Positions 1-7,144 of a stretch of 55,952 nucleotides of DNA are shown here, piece by piece. Position numbers and translations under genes: made by a program. Under the pieces are notes generated by a model. The model did no database searches. It had not been told where the DNA came from and saw only the letters and a list, made by a program, of their open reading frames with translations. Location: IMG/VR virus record IMGVR_UViG_3300020404_000088, positions 1 through 55,952 of that record; one strand, 5' to 3'. This DNA comes from a virus. Numbering within the stretch: the stretch's first letter is position 1; the number at the start of each line of letters is the position of its first letter.

Positions 1-137
1 AATTTTTCAGCGTCTGCCTTATCGTTGTAAGTAGCAACAGCAATCTTTTGATTTGGGTTCATAGCATATTTTACTTTAAACGCCTCATCTTTTTTAAGAA
101 ACTTAAAAATCAAATCTTTAAAACTTTGTTTAGCCAT
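1..137 (-). CDS. Unidentified protein, 3' end cut by window edge
   Basis: An open frame starts with ATG at 137, preceded by GAGG at a suitable distance, and runs off the left edge without a stop. About 45 residues are visible, beginning MAKQSFKDLIFKFLKKDEAF and continuing through a basic stretch with the words KVKYAMNPNQKI and ATYNDKADAEK. The start overlaps the stop of the upstream gene by 8 bases, as in a translationally coupled operon. I do not recognise the family. The mix of basic and polar residues and the location among probable virion genes suggest a small phage structural or internal protein, which is inference only. Confidence 0.55.
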   Translation of the reverse strand, partial: MAKQSFKDLIFKFLKKDEAFKVKYAMNPNQKIAVATYNDKADAEK

Positions 138-687
138 TTAAATCCTCTGTCGTTAAAAATACGTTATTATATTTAAATACATCATAACCCATAATAGATT
201 GTGTGTCTTCTTTAAAATCAATTACCTCTCCACTATTTATGACTATATCACCTTCTAAATCGTAAATATCTTTATTTACTATATATTTGCCGTGAGATAT
301 AGGTTCACCATAGTTTTCGCTGATATCAAACTCAAAACCTTGTTCTTTGATATGTTTATATATTTCTTTTTCTATGATTGGATTGTAATCTTTTTCTTCT
401 CTGAAAAATGCGATTGCAGCTGCAGCCGCTGAACCTAGAGGTCCTCTTATACCTACTTTAGATAATAATCTTTTTAGATTGAATACAAAACGAATAAGCA
501 ATGTGTATGCTTTTCTCGCTTCTTGCACTTTGCCTGGGGGGAATGATTTGATAAAATCTTTTGATTTAATTAGTACCTTACCCTTATCATCAATAATACC
601 AAGTTTATATGCCTTGGTTCTCTTGAAAGGCGTAACTAATATTTTTAACACTCTATAAGCAACTAGGGCGTCTATAACTCTTCCCAT
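130..687 (-). CDS. Conserved marine T4-like phage protein, function unknown
   Basis: A 185-residue protein starting MGRVIDALVAYRVLKILVTP. The N-terminal half contains the words TPFKRTKAYKLGIIDDKGKVL and AYTLLIRFVFNLKRLLSKVG, which I recall from a protein conserved in T4-like cyanophages; no function is known to me. An alanine-rich patch (about residues 87-93) follows and could be a short hydrophobic helix. The C-terminal third is acidic and beta-rich. It has an SD-like AAAGGAT before ATG. It sits one base downstream of the next gene to the right and overlaps the gene to the left, so it is part of the left-hand virion-type operon. A structural role is a guess. Confidence 0.75.
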   Translation of the reverse strand: MGRVIDALVAYRVLKILVTPFKRTKAYKLGIIDDKGKVLIKSKDFIKSFPPGKVQEARKAYTLLIRFVFNLKRLLSKVGIRGPLGSAAAAAIAFFREEKDYNPIIEKEIYKHIKEQGFEFDISENYGEPISHGKYIVNKDIYDLEGDIVINSGEVIDFKEDTQSIMGYDVFKYNNVFLTTEDLNG

Positions 688-688
688 T

Positions 689-1054
689 TTATATCCTTTT
701 TAATTCTTCCATTACGTTTTGATCTGTTTCTATATCAATCATTTCGTTTTCTGGCATATAATTTAAAAAGATGAGAATTGTTTTAAGTAAATACCAATGC
801 TGTTTATCTATTTTAAAAAATAATAGTGTAGTTGCAGCATCAATACCGAATACATTTGCCAAGACAATAACGTGATTAATAATTAATCTTGACTTAAATT
901 CTTGAGATGTATCGTACTTTCTAAATAATCTTTTCAGATATTTAAAACGCTTCATATCATCTTCAAATTCTTCTTTACTAGCACCTCTATTATCATAATG
1001 CCTTAAAGCAAATATGTCAATAGTTTCAGGTGTTAGTATCTTAAAATCAGCCAT
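689..1054 (-). CDS. Conserved marine T4-like phage protein (DUF7207-like)
   Basis: A 121-residue protein. The central region FEDDMKRFKYLKRLFRKYD followed by RLIINHVIVLANVFGIDAA and LLFFKIDKQHWYLLKTILIF resembles a helical protein recalled from many T4-like cyanophages (I believe DUF7207; memory only). No catalytic motif or signal peptide is visible. The hydrophobic helices look like a packed core rather than membrane segments. It lies directly upstream of the 130-687 gene with one base between them, a pairing I recall from related phages, so the two probably act together. Function is unknown. Confidence 0.75.
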   Translation of the reverse strand: MADFKILTPETIDIFALRHYDNRGASKEEFEDDMKRFKYLKRLFRKYDTSQEFKSRLIINHVIVLANVFGIDAATTLLFFKIDKQHWYLLKTILIFLNYMPENEMIDIETDQNVMEELKRI

Positions 1055-1089
1055 AATTTATTCACTTGTATTGATGTAGTAGTAGTATG

Positions 1090-1527
1090 TTATTTTAAAC
1101 TCGCAAAAACTTTAAATTGATTGTTCTCTTGTTTTTCCCAGTTAAATTCCATTTTCAATCCGCCATCTTTTTTATGAGAAACTCCATCACCGTCTTCAAT
1201 TTCTTTACCTTGTGACATAGGACCGTTTGAGTTCTCAGGTGTTTTGCCGTATCTTCCACCGAATTGAGTAACCTCAACAGTTGCGTTTCCCTTATCTGAC
1301 TCTATCTTAGGTTCAGTAAAGTTTAACCCCATAACATTTAACTTATTGTTAAGTTGTTTCATAGCAGCGTCTGGTTGCATATACTCTTGTTGAGCCATTG
1401 CACCAACAAAACCATTTAATCTTTGCATTACTCTTTCGTCATGTATGTTGAAAAGACCTAGATTGTCATCTTCAGCAGAGTTAAGAGCAACAGTATGGCT
1501 CTCATCAAATTGTTTAAAGCTTTTCAT
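1090..1527 (-). CDS. Putative internal or virion protein with capsid-targeting-like N-terminus
   Basis: I place the start at 1527 (MKSFKQFDES) because AAGGAA precedes it; an in-frame ATG at 1563 would add 12 very basic residues and overlap the neighbouring gene by 50 bases. The 145-residue product is polar and acidic, with a Gly/Asn-rich middle (FGGRYGKTPENSNGPMSQGK) and a C-terminus suggesting beta strands (LKMEFNWEKQENNQFKVFAS). No enzyme motif is seen. The N-terminus resembles the capsid-targeting sequences of T4 internal proteins (MKTYQEFIAE type), so packaging into the prohead is possible. That is inference from about ten residues. Confidence 0.65.
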   Translation of the reverse strand: MKSFKQFDESHTVALNSAEDDNLGLFNIHDERVMQRLNGFVGAMAQQEYMQPDAAMKQLNNKLNVMGLNFTEPKIESDKGNATVEVTQFGGRYGKTPENSNGPMSQGKEIEDGDGVSHKKDGGLKMEFNWEKQENNQFKVFASLK

Positions 1528-1702
1528 TTTTCTTTTCCTTTTTAGTTTCTTTATCTTCGTCAAATAAGTCTATCTCAAATTCTAAGTCTTTAACTTCGTT
1601 AGGGTTTTCTGTTAAGATTTCAGAAATAACATTAGAATCCTCGTAAGCTTTTCTAGCTCTAGGAGATAGTCCATTTAATTCTTGTAATGTTAATTTTTTC
1701 AT
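1514..1702 (-). CDS. Small acidic/basic protein of unknown function
   Basis: A 62-residue protein with a good ribosome binding site (AAGGAG, 6 bases before ATG). It has a short helical N-terminus (MKKLTLQELNGLSPRARKAY), an acidic middle (LEFEIDLFDEDKE) and a lysine/glutamate tail. Its 3' end overlaps the start of the next gene by 14 bases, which indicates coupled translation. No known domain is recognised. The strong RBS and operon spacing are the main evidence that it is real. Confidence 0.6.
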   Translation of the reverse strand: MKKLTLQELNGLSPRARKAYEDSNVISEILTENPNEVKDLEFEIDLFDEDKETKKEKKNEKL

Positions 1703-1711
1703 TTTATCTCC

Positions 1712-1942
1712 TTATGAAGTTGCCATATTTAGTGCTTGTTCTTTATCTCTGGGCATTTCTTTATTATCTTCAAGTTCTTTTAAAAACAAATCACATTGTT
1801 GATTTGCCCCAGCCAAAGCATTTAAATTGTTCTTCATTTGTCTAATTTTTATCTCACCATCTTCAATTTGTGTAGCAAGCATATCAACATCTTTTTTAAT
1901 CTGTTCTTTTCTTGCAATTAATTTTTCTTTAGTAATTGACAT
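1712..1942 (-). CDS. Small coiled-coil protein
   Basis: A 76-residue, almost wholly helical protein (MSITKEKLIARKEQIKKDVD and onward) with a heptad-like pattern of hydrophobic residues through about residue 60, and one cysteine near residue 50. GGAG precedes the ATG. It is the first gene after the terminator-like hairpin at 1970-1987 and is followed within 10 bases by the next small gene. Short coiled-coil proteins like this accompany virion genes in related marine phages (general knowledge). Partner and function are unknown. Confidence 0.65.
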   Translation of the reverse strand: MSITKEKLIARKEQIKKDVDMLATQIEDGEIKIRQMKNNLNALAGANQQCDLFLKELEDNKEMPRDKEQALNMATS

Positions 1943-1969
1943 TATATATCTCCATTATTTAAATTTGTA

Positions 1970-1987
1970 GAGGGGGCGAACCCCCTC
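1970..1987 (-). terminator. Terminator-like hairpin after the 2002-2553 gene
   Basis: On the minus strand GAGGGGG-TTCG-CCCCCTC forms a perfect 7-bp GC stem with a UUCG tetraloop, 14 bases after the stop codon of the 2002-2553 gene. The following bases are A/T-rich but lack a strong T-run, so termination may be partial. Confidence 0.65.
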
Positions 1988-2001
1988 CACATTACTGATT
2001 A

Positions 2002-2553
2002 TTAGTCAGCGAAAGCAGGTGCAGTATCAGATGATACGAAACCAGTTACTCTCCATACAGTAGAAGAAACACCAATACACTCTATGTCATAGTGACCAGG
2101 TACATTGATTTGTAAAGTTTCGTTTGAGTTACCGTCTGAACCAACTACTGAATTAGCGTTACCATCGATATCCAAGAAAGTTACTTGACCTTGGAAGAAG
2201 ATAGAGTTACCAGTACCAGCAGAGATGATTAAATCATGTCCGTCTTCAGCAGCAGAAGCGATATTCGGTCCTACAAATCTGAAATGCATACCAGCGATAG
2301 GCGTTGGTAAAGTCATAGTTCTGTCAGCAGTTAAATCGTTACCAATCAAAAGTCTACCAGCGTGAGTAGCTTCTGTTAGTGTTACGTTTGAATCAGCTAA
2401 AGATACAGGCGCCATAAGAGCGTTTGCAGCTTCACCGATAGTTACTTTTTTGTTAATCGGCGTTCCAGAAGGATCATCAACTAGGTGAAGTAAATCTTCC
2501 CTTGCTGTAGCAGTTCCTAATGAAGTTAATGCCGTGATTTTTTTGTCAGCCAT
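2002..2553 (-). CDS. Virion structural protein (tail-fibre or appendage type)
   Basis: A 183-residue protein starting [20 protein letters not shown]. The opening pattern KITALTxLGTA...[23 protein letters not shown] is one I recall from the N-termini of many phage tail-fibre and appendage proteins, where it forms the attachment part. The rest is beta-rich and glycine/serine-rich with little charge, ending in a hydrophobic strand pattern ([19 protein letters not shown]). It has its own late promoter upstream (2669-2676) and a hairpin terminator downstream, so it is probably a monocistronic late transcript, as expected for an abundant virion protein. The exact structure it belongs to is not shown. 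Confidence 0.7.
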   Translation of the reverse strand: MADKKITALTSLGTATAREDLLHLVDDPSGTPINKKVTIGEAANALMAPVSLADSNVTLTEATHAGRLLIGNDLTADRTMTLPTPIAGMHFRFVGPNIASAAEDGHDLIISAGTGNSIFFQGQVTFLDIDGNANSVVGSDGNSNETLQINVPGHYDIECIGVSSTVWRVTGFVSSDTAPAFAD

Positions 2554-2645
2554 TTTAGTTTTTCTCCATTTAATTTAACCCCTTATGTATTTGGGGAATA
2601 TTAGCCCAGGCATTGATGCTATCTCGCCAGGGATCAAAAGTAGTA

Positions 2646-2663
2646 TAGGGCACTAATGCCCTA
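2646..2663 (-). other. Hairpin at the predicted 5' end of a late mRNA
   Basis: TAGGGCA-TTAG-TGCCCTA is a perfect 7-bp stem. It starts six bases after the late box TATAAATA (2669-2676), which is where T4-type late transcription begins, so the mRNA for the 2002-2553 gene would begin with this stem-loop. It could instead end the upstream message, but no T-run follows. Confidence 0.5.
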
Positions 2664-2668
2664 CACAA

Positions 2669-2676
2669 TATTTATA
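2669..2676 (-). promoter_or_regulatory. Late promoter for the 2002-2553 gene
   Basis: Exact T4 late box TATAAATA on the minus strand, in the gap between two virion-type genes and about 115 bases upstream of the 2002-2553 start codon. Predicted start near 2663. Confidence 0.65.
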
Positions 2677-2685
2677 ATCTTTTTA

Positions 2686-3369
2686 TTACGCAGTTACAGT
2701 AATTGTACCAGCGTCAGTTCCAATAGAAGCAGCACTTGTAATCGTAGAAGCAGTGTTTGCCTCTTGGTTTAAGTGACCACCTTGAGCGCCTTCTAGTCTT
2801 ATGAACTCACCAATGTCTCCAGAGTTTGTTCCTTCTTCTAAAACAACGTGTTCAGTAGATTTCTCATTGATTGTACCACTATTTAAAGCGAGTGCGTTTG
2901 CACCTATTGAAAGTACATCATCTGCATTTGTAGCGGCATTAGCAGCTGCAATTGCAAGTTCGAATGTAAGTCTGTTTGTACCAGAACCACTAGCGTATAA
3001 TAGGTTGTGTGGACCACGACCTGAACCTGAACCAGCGTTACTGTTTGTGACAGCAAGATGTGGCGTACCACCATCTGTAGCAACTTCAACTTCCTCGTTG
3101 AAAGTAACTGTAGCACTTAAAGTACCACCATCAGACTTATCAAAACTATCTATATTCCAATCGATTGCTGTGATGTCTGCAAGATTCAGAGAAGTGCCCA
3201 AGTCACCAATTGCCACGATAACTTCTTCTTGTGTTCGATTAGCTCGACCACCAGTTCCAGTTACCTTTTTTACCCAACCTTTTTCGGTAGCGTAAACGTT
3301 TAATTTCTCAGCGGCTGTGAAGTGTTTTGGTTTATCTTCAACTGCGTCTGAATTTCCCCATAAAGGCAT
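2686..3369 (-). CDS. Virion protein with Ig-like domain
   Basis: A 227-residue protein beginning MPLWGNSDAVEDKPKHF. The MPLWG opening is one I recall from a virion protein of marine T4-like phages. Residues about 65-165 (SATVTFNEEVEVATDGGTPHL, SGTNRLTFELAIAAA, ALALNSGTI) match the pattern of bacterial Ig-like repeats found in large surface adhesins, with strands separated by Gly/Ser/Asn loops. Such domains usually decorate capsids or tails and bind weakly to surface sugars (family knowledge). A late-like box GATAAATA lies about 45 bases upstream. Location on head or tail cannot be told from sequence. Confidence 0.7.
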   Translation of the reverse strand: MPLWGNSDAVEDKPKHFTAAEKLNVYATEKGWVKKVTGTGGRANRTQEEVIVAIGDLGTSLNLADITAIDWNIDSFDKSDGGTLSATVTFNEEVEVATDGGTPHLAVTNSNAGSGSGRGPHNLLYASGSGTNRLTFELAIAAANAATNADDVLSIGANALALNSGTINEKSTEHVVLEEGTNSGDIGEFIRLEGAQGGHLNQEANTASTITSAASIGTDAGTITVTA

Positions 3370-3420
3370 ATTATCTCTCCTTATTAATAAGATTTATTTG
3401 TTATATAACGTTACTATTTA

Positions 3421-3942
3421 TCAAAAACCTAATCTCTTAAGCTCTGAAATTGTTTTTGAAGCACTAGTATGATGTATACCAATACCCCCAGCTGCCTTAA
3501 ATTGATCTACGTTTCTTTTGAAATCATCAATCAATAATGCAGGCCTTCTCTTCCCACCACTTTTCATTGCAAACTTTTGCTTATCTCTACGTCTTACCAA
3601 GTTAATATTACTTGTAGATATATTAACATTTTTTCTTAACCAAGTTCTTTTACCTGGTATGCAGTTAGGGTCTTCAGTTGTATAAGCAGATAATATATGT
3701 GGTTTATATTTGTCAATATAATTCCATAGTTGTTGTCCTCCAGGCATCCAAGGCATATTTGACCAGAAATTACGATACTTCTTGATCACTTCCCAATGTT
3801 CATCTGACTTATCTTGTGTGAAGATAACTCCTGTCGCCTTCTTCGCCTGCACTATAAAGTCACAAAGCACACCATCCATATCACAATAGATACGAGGTAG
3901 ATCGCCTTTTGCTTCTCTATAAAACTCTTTATAATCTCTCAC
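3421..3942 (-). CDS. HAD-family hydrolase, 5'-nucleotidase-like
   Basis: A 173-residue protein. Residues about 18-25 (IYCDMDGVL) are the HAD motif I with nucleophile and acid/base aspartates (DxDGVL). A C-terminal LLIDDFKRNV supplies the motif IV acidic pair. The layout resembles the small 5'(3')-deoxyribonucleotidase and phage HAD phosphatases that act on nucleotides or similar phosphate esters. It begins MRDYKEFYREAK, slightly resembling the targeting-type N-termini of neighbours. It sits 14 bases downstream of the coiled-coil virion-type gene. The phosphatase fold is confident; the substrate is not. Confidence 0.75.
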   Translation of the reverse strand: MRDYKEFYREAKGDLPRIYCDMDGVLCDFIVQAKKATGVIFTQDKSDEHWEVIKKYRNFWSNMPWMPGGQQLWNYIDKYKPHILSAYTTEDPNCIPGKRTWLRKNVNISTSNINLVRRRDKQKFAMKSGGKRRPALLIDDFKRNVDQFKAAGGIGIHHTSASKTISELKRLGF

Positions 3943-3956
3943 TAGAGATTTCCTCC

Positions 3957-4574
3957 CTAATGTAAATTACCTGTGTTAGTTCTCATACCGCCAGAGAAAT
4001 TACCAATGTCTTTGTCTGGATTAACTTCTATTTTAGTTTTACCACCAACTTTGATTTCATCTTTTTTCTTTGATTTTACAAGTTCTTTAGTATCAACTTT
4101 CTTATCTAATATTGCGTTTGCTATTCCTGTTCTTAATGGCACCTCTCCTGTTTCAGGATTAGCCTCAGGTTTAACAACTTTATTCTTTTCGTTTTCTAAC
4201 TTTTGTTTTACTAAAGCTAATTGACCTGTTAGATTTGTTATTGTTCTTTCTAAAGCATCTGTATCTTTTTTAGGTTCTGCTTTTTTAACTTCCGACTCTT
4301 CTTCTTTTGCTTCGTTTGTTATCTCTGGATTGTTAGTCACATAGTTAGCGACAGAATTTAACTTATCCTCTGCACTAGTTATCTTAGATTGTAACCATGC
4401 CTCCATATTATAGTCATCACCTTTACCAGAAAGAAAGTCCATTATCTTACCTACTCTATCTTGTATAGTTTTTAACTGACCGACTGCCATAGAAACTTCG
4501 TAGTCTTCTTTAACTACTTTAGGTTCTCTAACTTCTTTTAGTGAGTCAGCAAATGATTTAGTATATTTTGTCAT
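3957..4574 (-). CDS. Coiled-coil virion-type protein
   Basis: A 205-residue protein. Residues about 25-85 carry a segment recalled from marine T4-like phage virion proteins (GKIMDFLSGKGDDYNMEAW then LQSKITSAEDKLNSVANYV). A Glu/Lys-rich linker and a coiled-coil stretch (DALERTITNLTGQLALVKQK) follow, and the C-terminus has a Gly-rich end (NFSGGMRTNTGNLH). No catalytic motif is visible. It is preceded by AGGATC before ATG and by the large Met-rich protein gene eight bases upstream, so the two are co-transcribed. Probably structural or an internal head component; the assignment is by resemblance only. Confidence 0.65.
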   Translation of the reverse strand: MTKYTKSFADSLKEVREPKVVKEDYEVSMAVGQLKTIQDRVGKIMDFLSGKGDDYNMEAWLQSKITSAEDKLNSVANYVTNNPEITNEAKEEESEVKKAEPKKDTDALERTITNLTGQLALVKQKLENEKNKVVKPEANPETGEVPLRTGIANAILDKKVDTKELVKSKKKDEIKVGGKTKIEVNPDKDIGNFSGGMRTNTGNLH

Positions 4575-4582
4575 TATGATCC

Positions 4583-7144
4583 TTACTTAACTAGACCTCT
4601 TGATTTTAAAACTGCTTCCTCTAGTGAACCAGGTTTTGTATCTAGGTATCTTTTTGCTTTTTCTCTTGACTCACCATACATAGCTTTCATATTAACCATT
4701 TTCTTTTCTTTTGAAATTTTCATCATAGCATTCATCATCTCAGGTGTGTCTTTAACTTTTGCCATATCAGCGCCACCGTTATCTTTGACAGATGCTTTTA
4801 CATCTGATTTCATGTACATAGCATTCATGTCTTTCATAGCGTTCATAGGTTTAGCTTTCATAGCATTCATTTGCATTGCGTTAAGAGCTTTAACTTTTGG
4901 TTCTGAGTCTGTTTCTTTAGTCTTTTCTTCTTTCTTCATGTCTTTCATGGCATTCATCTTCTTCATAGCATTCATAGAACCGTATTCTTTTTTCATAGAC
5001 TTCATTTCTTTTTTATCTTTTCTTAACATTGCGAAGTCTTTAGCATCGAGATCACCATCTTTATCTTTATCTAATTTTTTTTGACCACCTACTAAATCTT
5101 CTTTCACTTCTTTTTTATCTTTCTTCATGTCATGCATTTCTTTTTTATCTTTTTTCATGTCGTGCATTTCATCTTTAGAGTCGTCTTTCTTACCTTGTTT
5201 AGCAAGAATAGCTTTCTGCAATGCAGGTGGTAATTTCTTTTGTCCTGCAGTTAATCCCTCTGTTAAACTATCAACATAACTGAAAAATTCTTTTTGATCT
5301 TCATCTTTTAATTCTCCTAGGGAACTGATTTTGTAATGCTCCATAGCAGAGGTTAGTCTTTGTTTGTATGATTCATTCATTTTAAGTTCTCCTTTTTTGA
5401 TGAATTGCTTGTCTTCGCCTAGACCTAATTTCTTCTTGACCATATTAGTTGCTGTCGCATAACGAACAGCGTCACCATCTTTTCCATATCTTTTAATAAA
5501 GTCTTTCTTAGGTAGATCATCAGCTTTCTTATGTACTTGTTTAATTTGTGATTTAGATAAATCTGCTTCTTCTAAATCTTTCTCATCTGAAATATCTTTT
5601 GCTAATTGTTTAGCTTGTTTGTCGTGTGATTTAACAGATTTTTGAAGTTGTTTGATGATAGGTTTGATAGTCTTCTCATCATCTTTATTTAAATCTTCTT
5701 TAACAACTTTAGCACCTGAGCCGTATTGATCAACATATCTTTGTGCCTCATGTGGAGTGTTGTATCTTCCTAAAGTCATTTTGCTACCATCTTTTTTAGT
5801 GATCTGTACAGTATATGTTTCTGTCACTGGTATTTTTCTTTGTATCATTTTTGATAATGCAAGACCTGATATGAAAGGTATCTTTTTCTTTCTCACATCA
5901 TTTAAGGCATGATCTGGAAGTCTTCCTATCATGTCACTTAATTTCTTAGCGTTAGAAACTGATATAGTTTTATCTTTCATAACACCATATGCTTTTGCAA
6001 GTTTATTAAGTTGATCTGCACTAAAATAATTTTGATTTTCAATTATATTAGTTAGAGTATCTACTAATTCATTTTCCTCATCTTCTGGAAAAACAACTTG
6101 CCAATCTTCAAGTATGTCAGATATGTATTTAATCTTTGCATTTTTAATATCCATTTGAGTAAATTGATCAAGACTTTTAACAAAGTTTTTTATATTTGGT
6201 GTTAAATCTGAAGCCTTTTTAGTTGACCAAGTCTTTTTCATTCTAGCAAGTTGATCTTTTGAAAATGAACCTTTGTACATATCAGCAATACTTTCACTCA
6301 CCTCGTAGATGTAATCTTTACCAAATAGATCATCAACTATGTCTTCTTGGACACAATTAGGAACCATTTTGTCACCTTTTTTCTTTAGGCCAACTTGTTT
6401 ATATCCTACCCAACAAGCTTCTTCTAGGTCAGTTTCTTTATCTTCCTTTATCTCTACTTCGTCATTTAAAGCTAAAGGTCTATCTAAACCTCTAAAGTTA
6501 ATGTGATTATTAAAATTTAAAGTGTGTGTAGTAATTGATATGTCTTTTAATCCATCTCTCTTTAATTGAGCAGCTTTATCATCAGCAGCTTTTTGTGTTT
6601 TGTATGCAGCCGCAAATCTTTTCTTGTTTGCAGGATCAAAAAATCTAACAACAAAACCTTTTTGTATTTTTTCTTGAATTGTATTGTCTTTTTGTTCCTC
6701 AAGTGAAGGACATTGACATTCTTCACCCTCACATTTAGGGCAAGTTTCTTCTAATTTAAGAGTGCCTTTATTTTTTTGTAAGATTTTCAAATCTCTCATA
6801 GTCATGCCTGGTGCTCTTGTAGCTATAACTCTTGCTAAATCCATAGCTCTAATTTTACCAGCCTCAGTATTTCTTTCACTAGCAGGCATATCTTTTAGAA
6901 TCATTTTATATTGTTTCTCTAATTCAAACTTTCTCATATCAGGACTAATTTCATTTAAGTCTTCTTCATATTTAGGACTCACTTTTTTAGTGCCATCTGC
7001 TCTAGGTATTAAACCTTTTGCTTTTAAATGTGCCTTGTCTGTAAAACCAGCGTTGCCAGACTTAAATCTTTTCATAGCGTCAGCCGTATCAGGAGCTTTC
7101 TCTCTAACTTGTTTTAACGCTTCTGTCATGTCTATGTGCTTCAT
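4583..7144 (-). CDS. Large Met-rich virion-type protein with EF-hand loop
   Basis: An 853-residue, highly charged protein. N-terminal words (NAGFTDKAHLKAKGLIPRAD) and CWVGYKQVGLKKKGDKMVPN near residue 240 recall marine T4-like virion proteins. Four cysteines cluster at 135-145 (CPKC, then CQC), a possible small metal site. A duplicated MHDMKKDKKE unit precedes a perfect 12-residue EF-hand loop, DKDKDGDLDAKD, at about 692-703. Residues about 714-825 are dominated by MNAMK-type repeats. The start shares a base with the upstream stop (TAATG), so translation is coupled. Several linked modules suggest a processed internal or scaffold-like component; enzyme motifs are absent. Confidence 0.65.
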   Translation of the reverse strand: MKHIDMTEALKQVREKAPDTADAMKRFKSGNAGFTDKAHLKAKGLIPRADGTKKVSPKYEEDLNEISPDMRKFELEKQYKMILKDMPASERNTEAGKIRAMDLARVIATRAPGMTMRDLKILQKNKGTLKLEETCPKCEGEECQCPSLEEQKDNTIQEKIQKGFVVRFFDPANKKRFAAAYKTQKAADDKAAQLKRDGLKDISITTHTLNFNNHINFRGLDRPLALNDEVEIKEDKETDLEEACWVGYKQVGLKKKGDKMVPNCVQEDIVDDLFGKDYIYEVSESIADMYKGSFSKDQLARMKKTWSTKKASDLTPNIKNFVKSLDQFTQMDIKNAKIKYISDILEDWQVVFPEDEENELVDTLTNIIENQNYFSADQLNKLAKAYGVMKDKTISVSNAKKLSDMIGRLPDHALNDVRKKKIPFISGLALSKMIQRKIPVTETYTVQITKKDGSKMTLGRYNTPHEAQRYVDQYGSGAKVVKEDLNKDDEKTIKPIIKQLQKSVKSHDKQAKQLAKDISDEKDLEEADLSKSQIKQVHKKADDLPKKDFIKRYGKDGDAVRYATATNMVKKKLGLGEDKQFIKKGELKMNESYKQRLTSAMEHYKISSLGELKDEDQKEFFSYVDSLTEGLTAGQKKLPPALQKAILAKQGKKDDSKDEMHDMKKDKKEMHDMKKDKKEVKEDLVGGQKKLDKDKDGDLDAKDFAMLRKDKKEMKSMKKEYGSMNAMKKMNAMKDMKKEEKTKETDSEPKVKALNAMQMNAMKAKPMNAMKDMNAMYMKSDVKASVKDNGGADMAKVKDTPEMMNAMMKISKEKKMVNMKAMYGESREKAKRYLDTKPGSLEEAVLKSRGLVK

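Noticed and set aside
2801-3295. Plus-strand frame of 164 residues opposite the Ig-like protein
   Set aside because: No start signals and low-complexity Ser/Pro/Ala content typical of an antisense shadow.
4746-5084. Plus-strand open frame opposite the Met-rich repeats
   Set aside because: It mirrors the codon pattern of the repeats (CAT/TTC), has no RBS or promoter and looks like a shadow.
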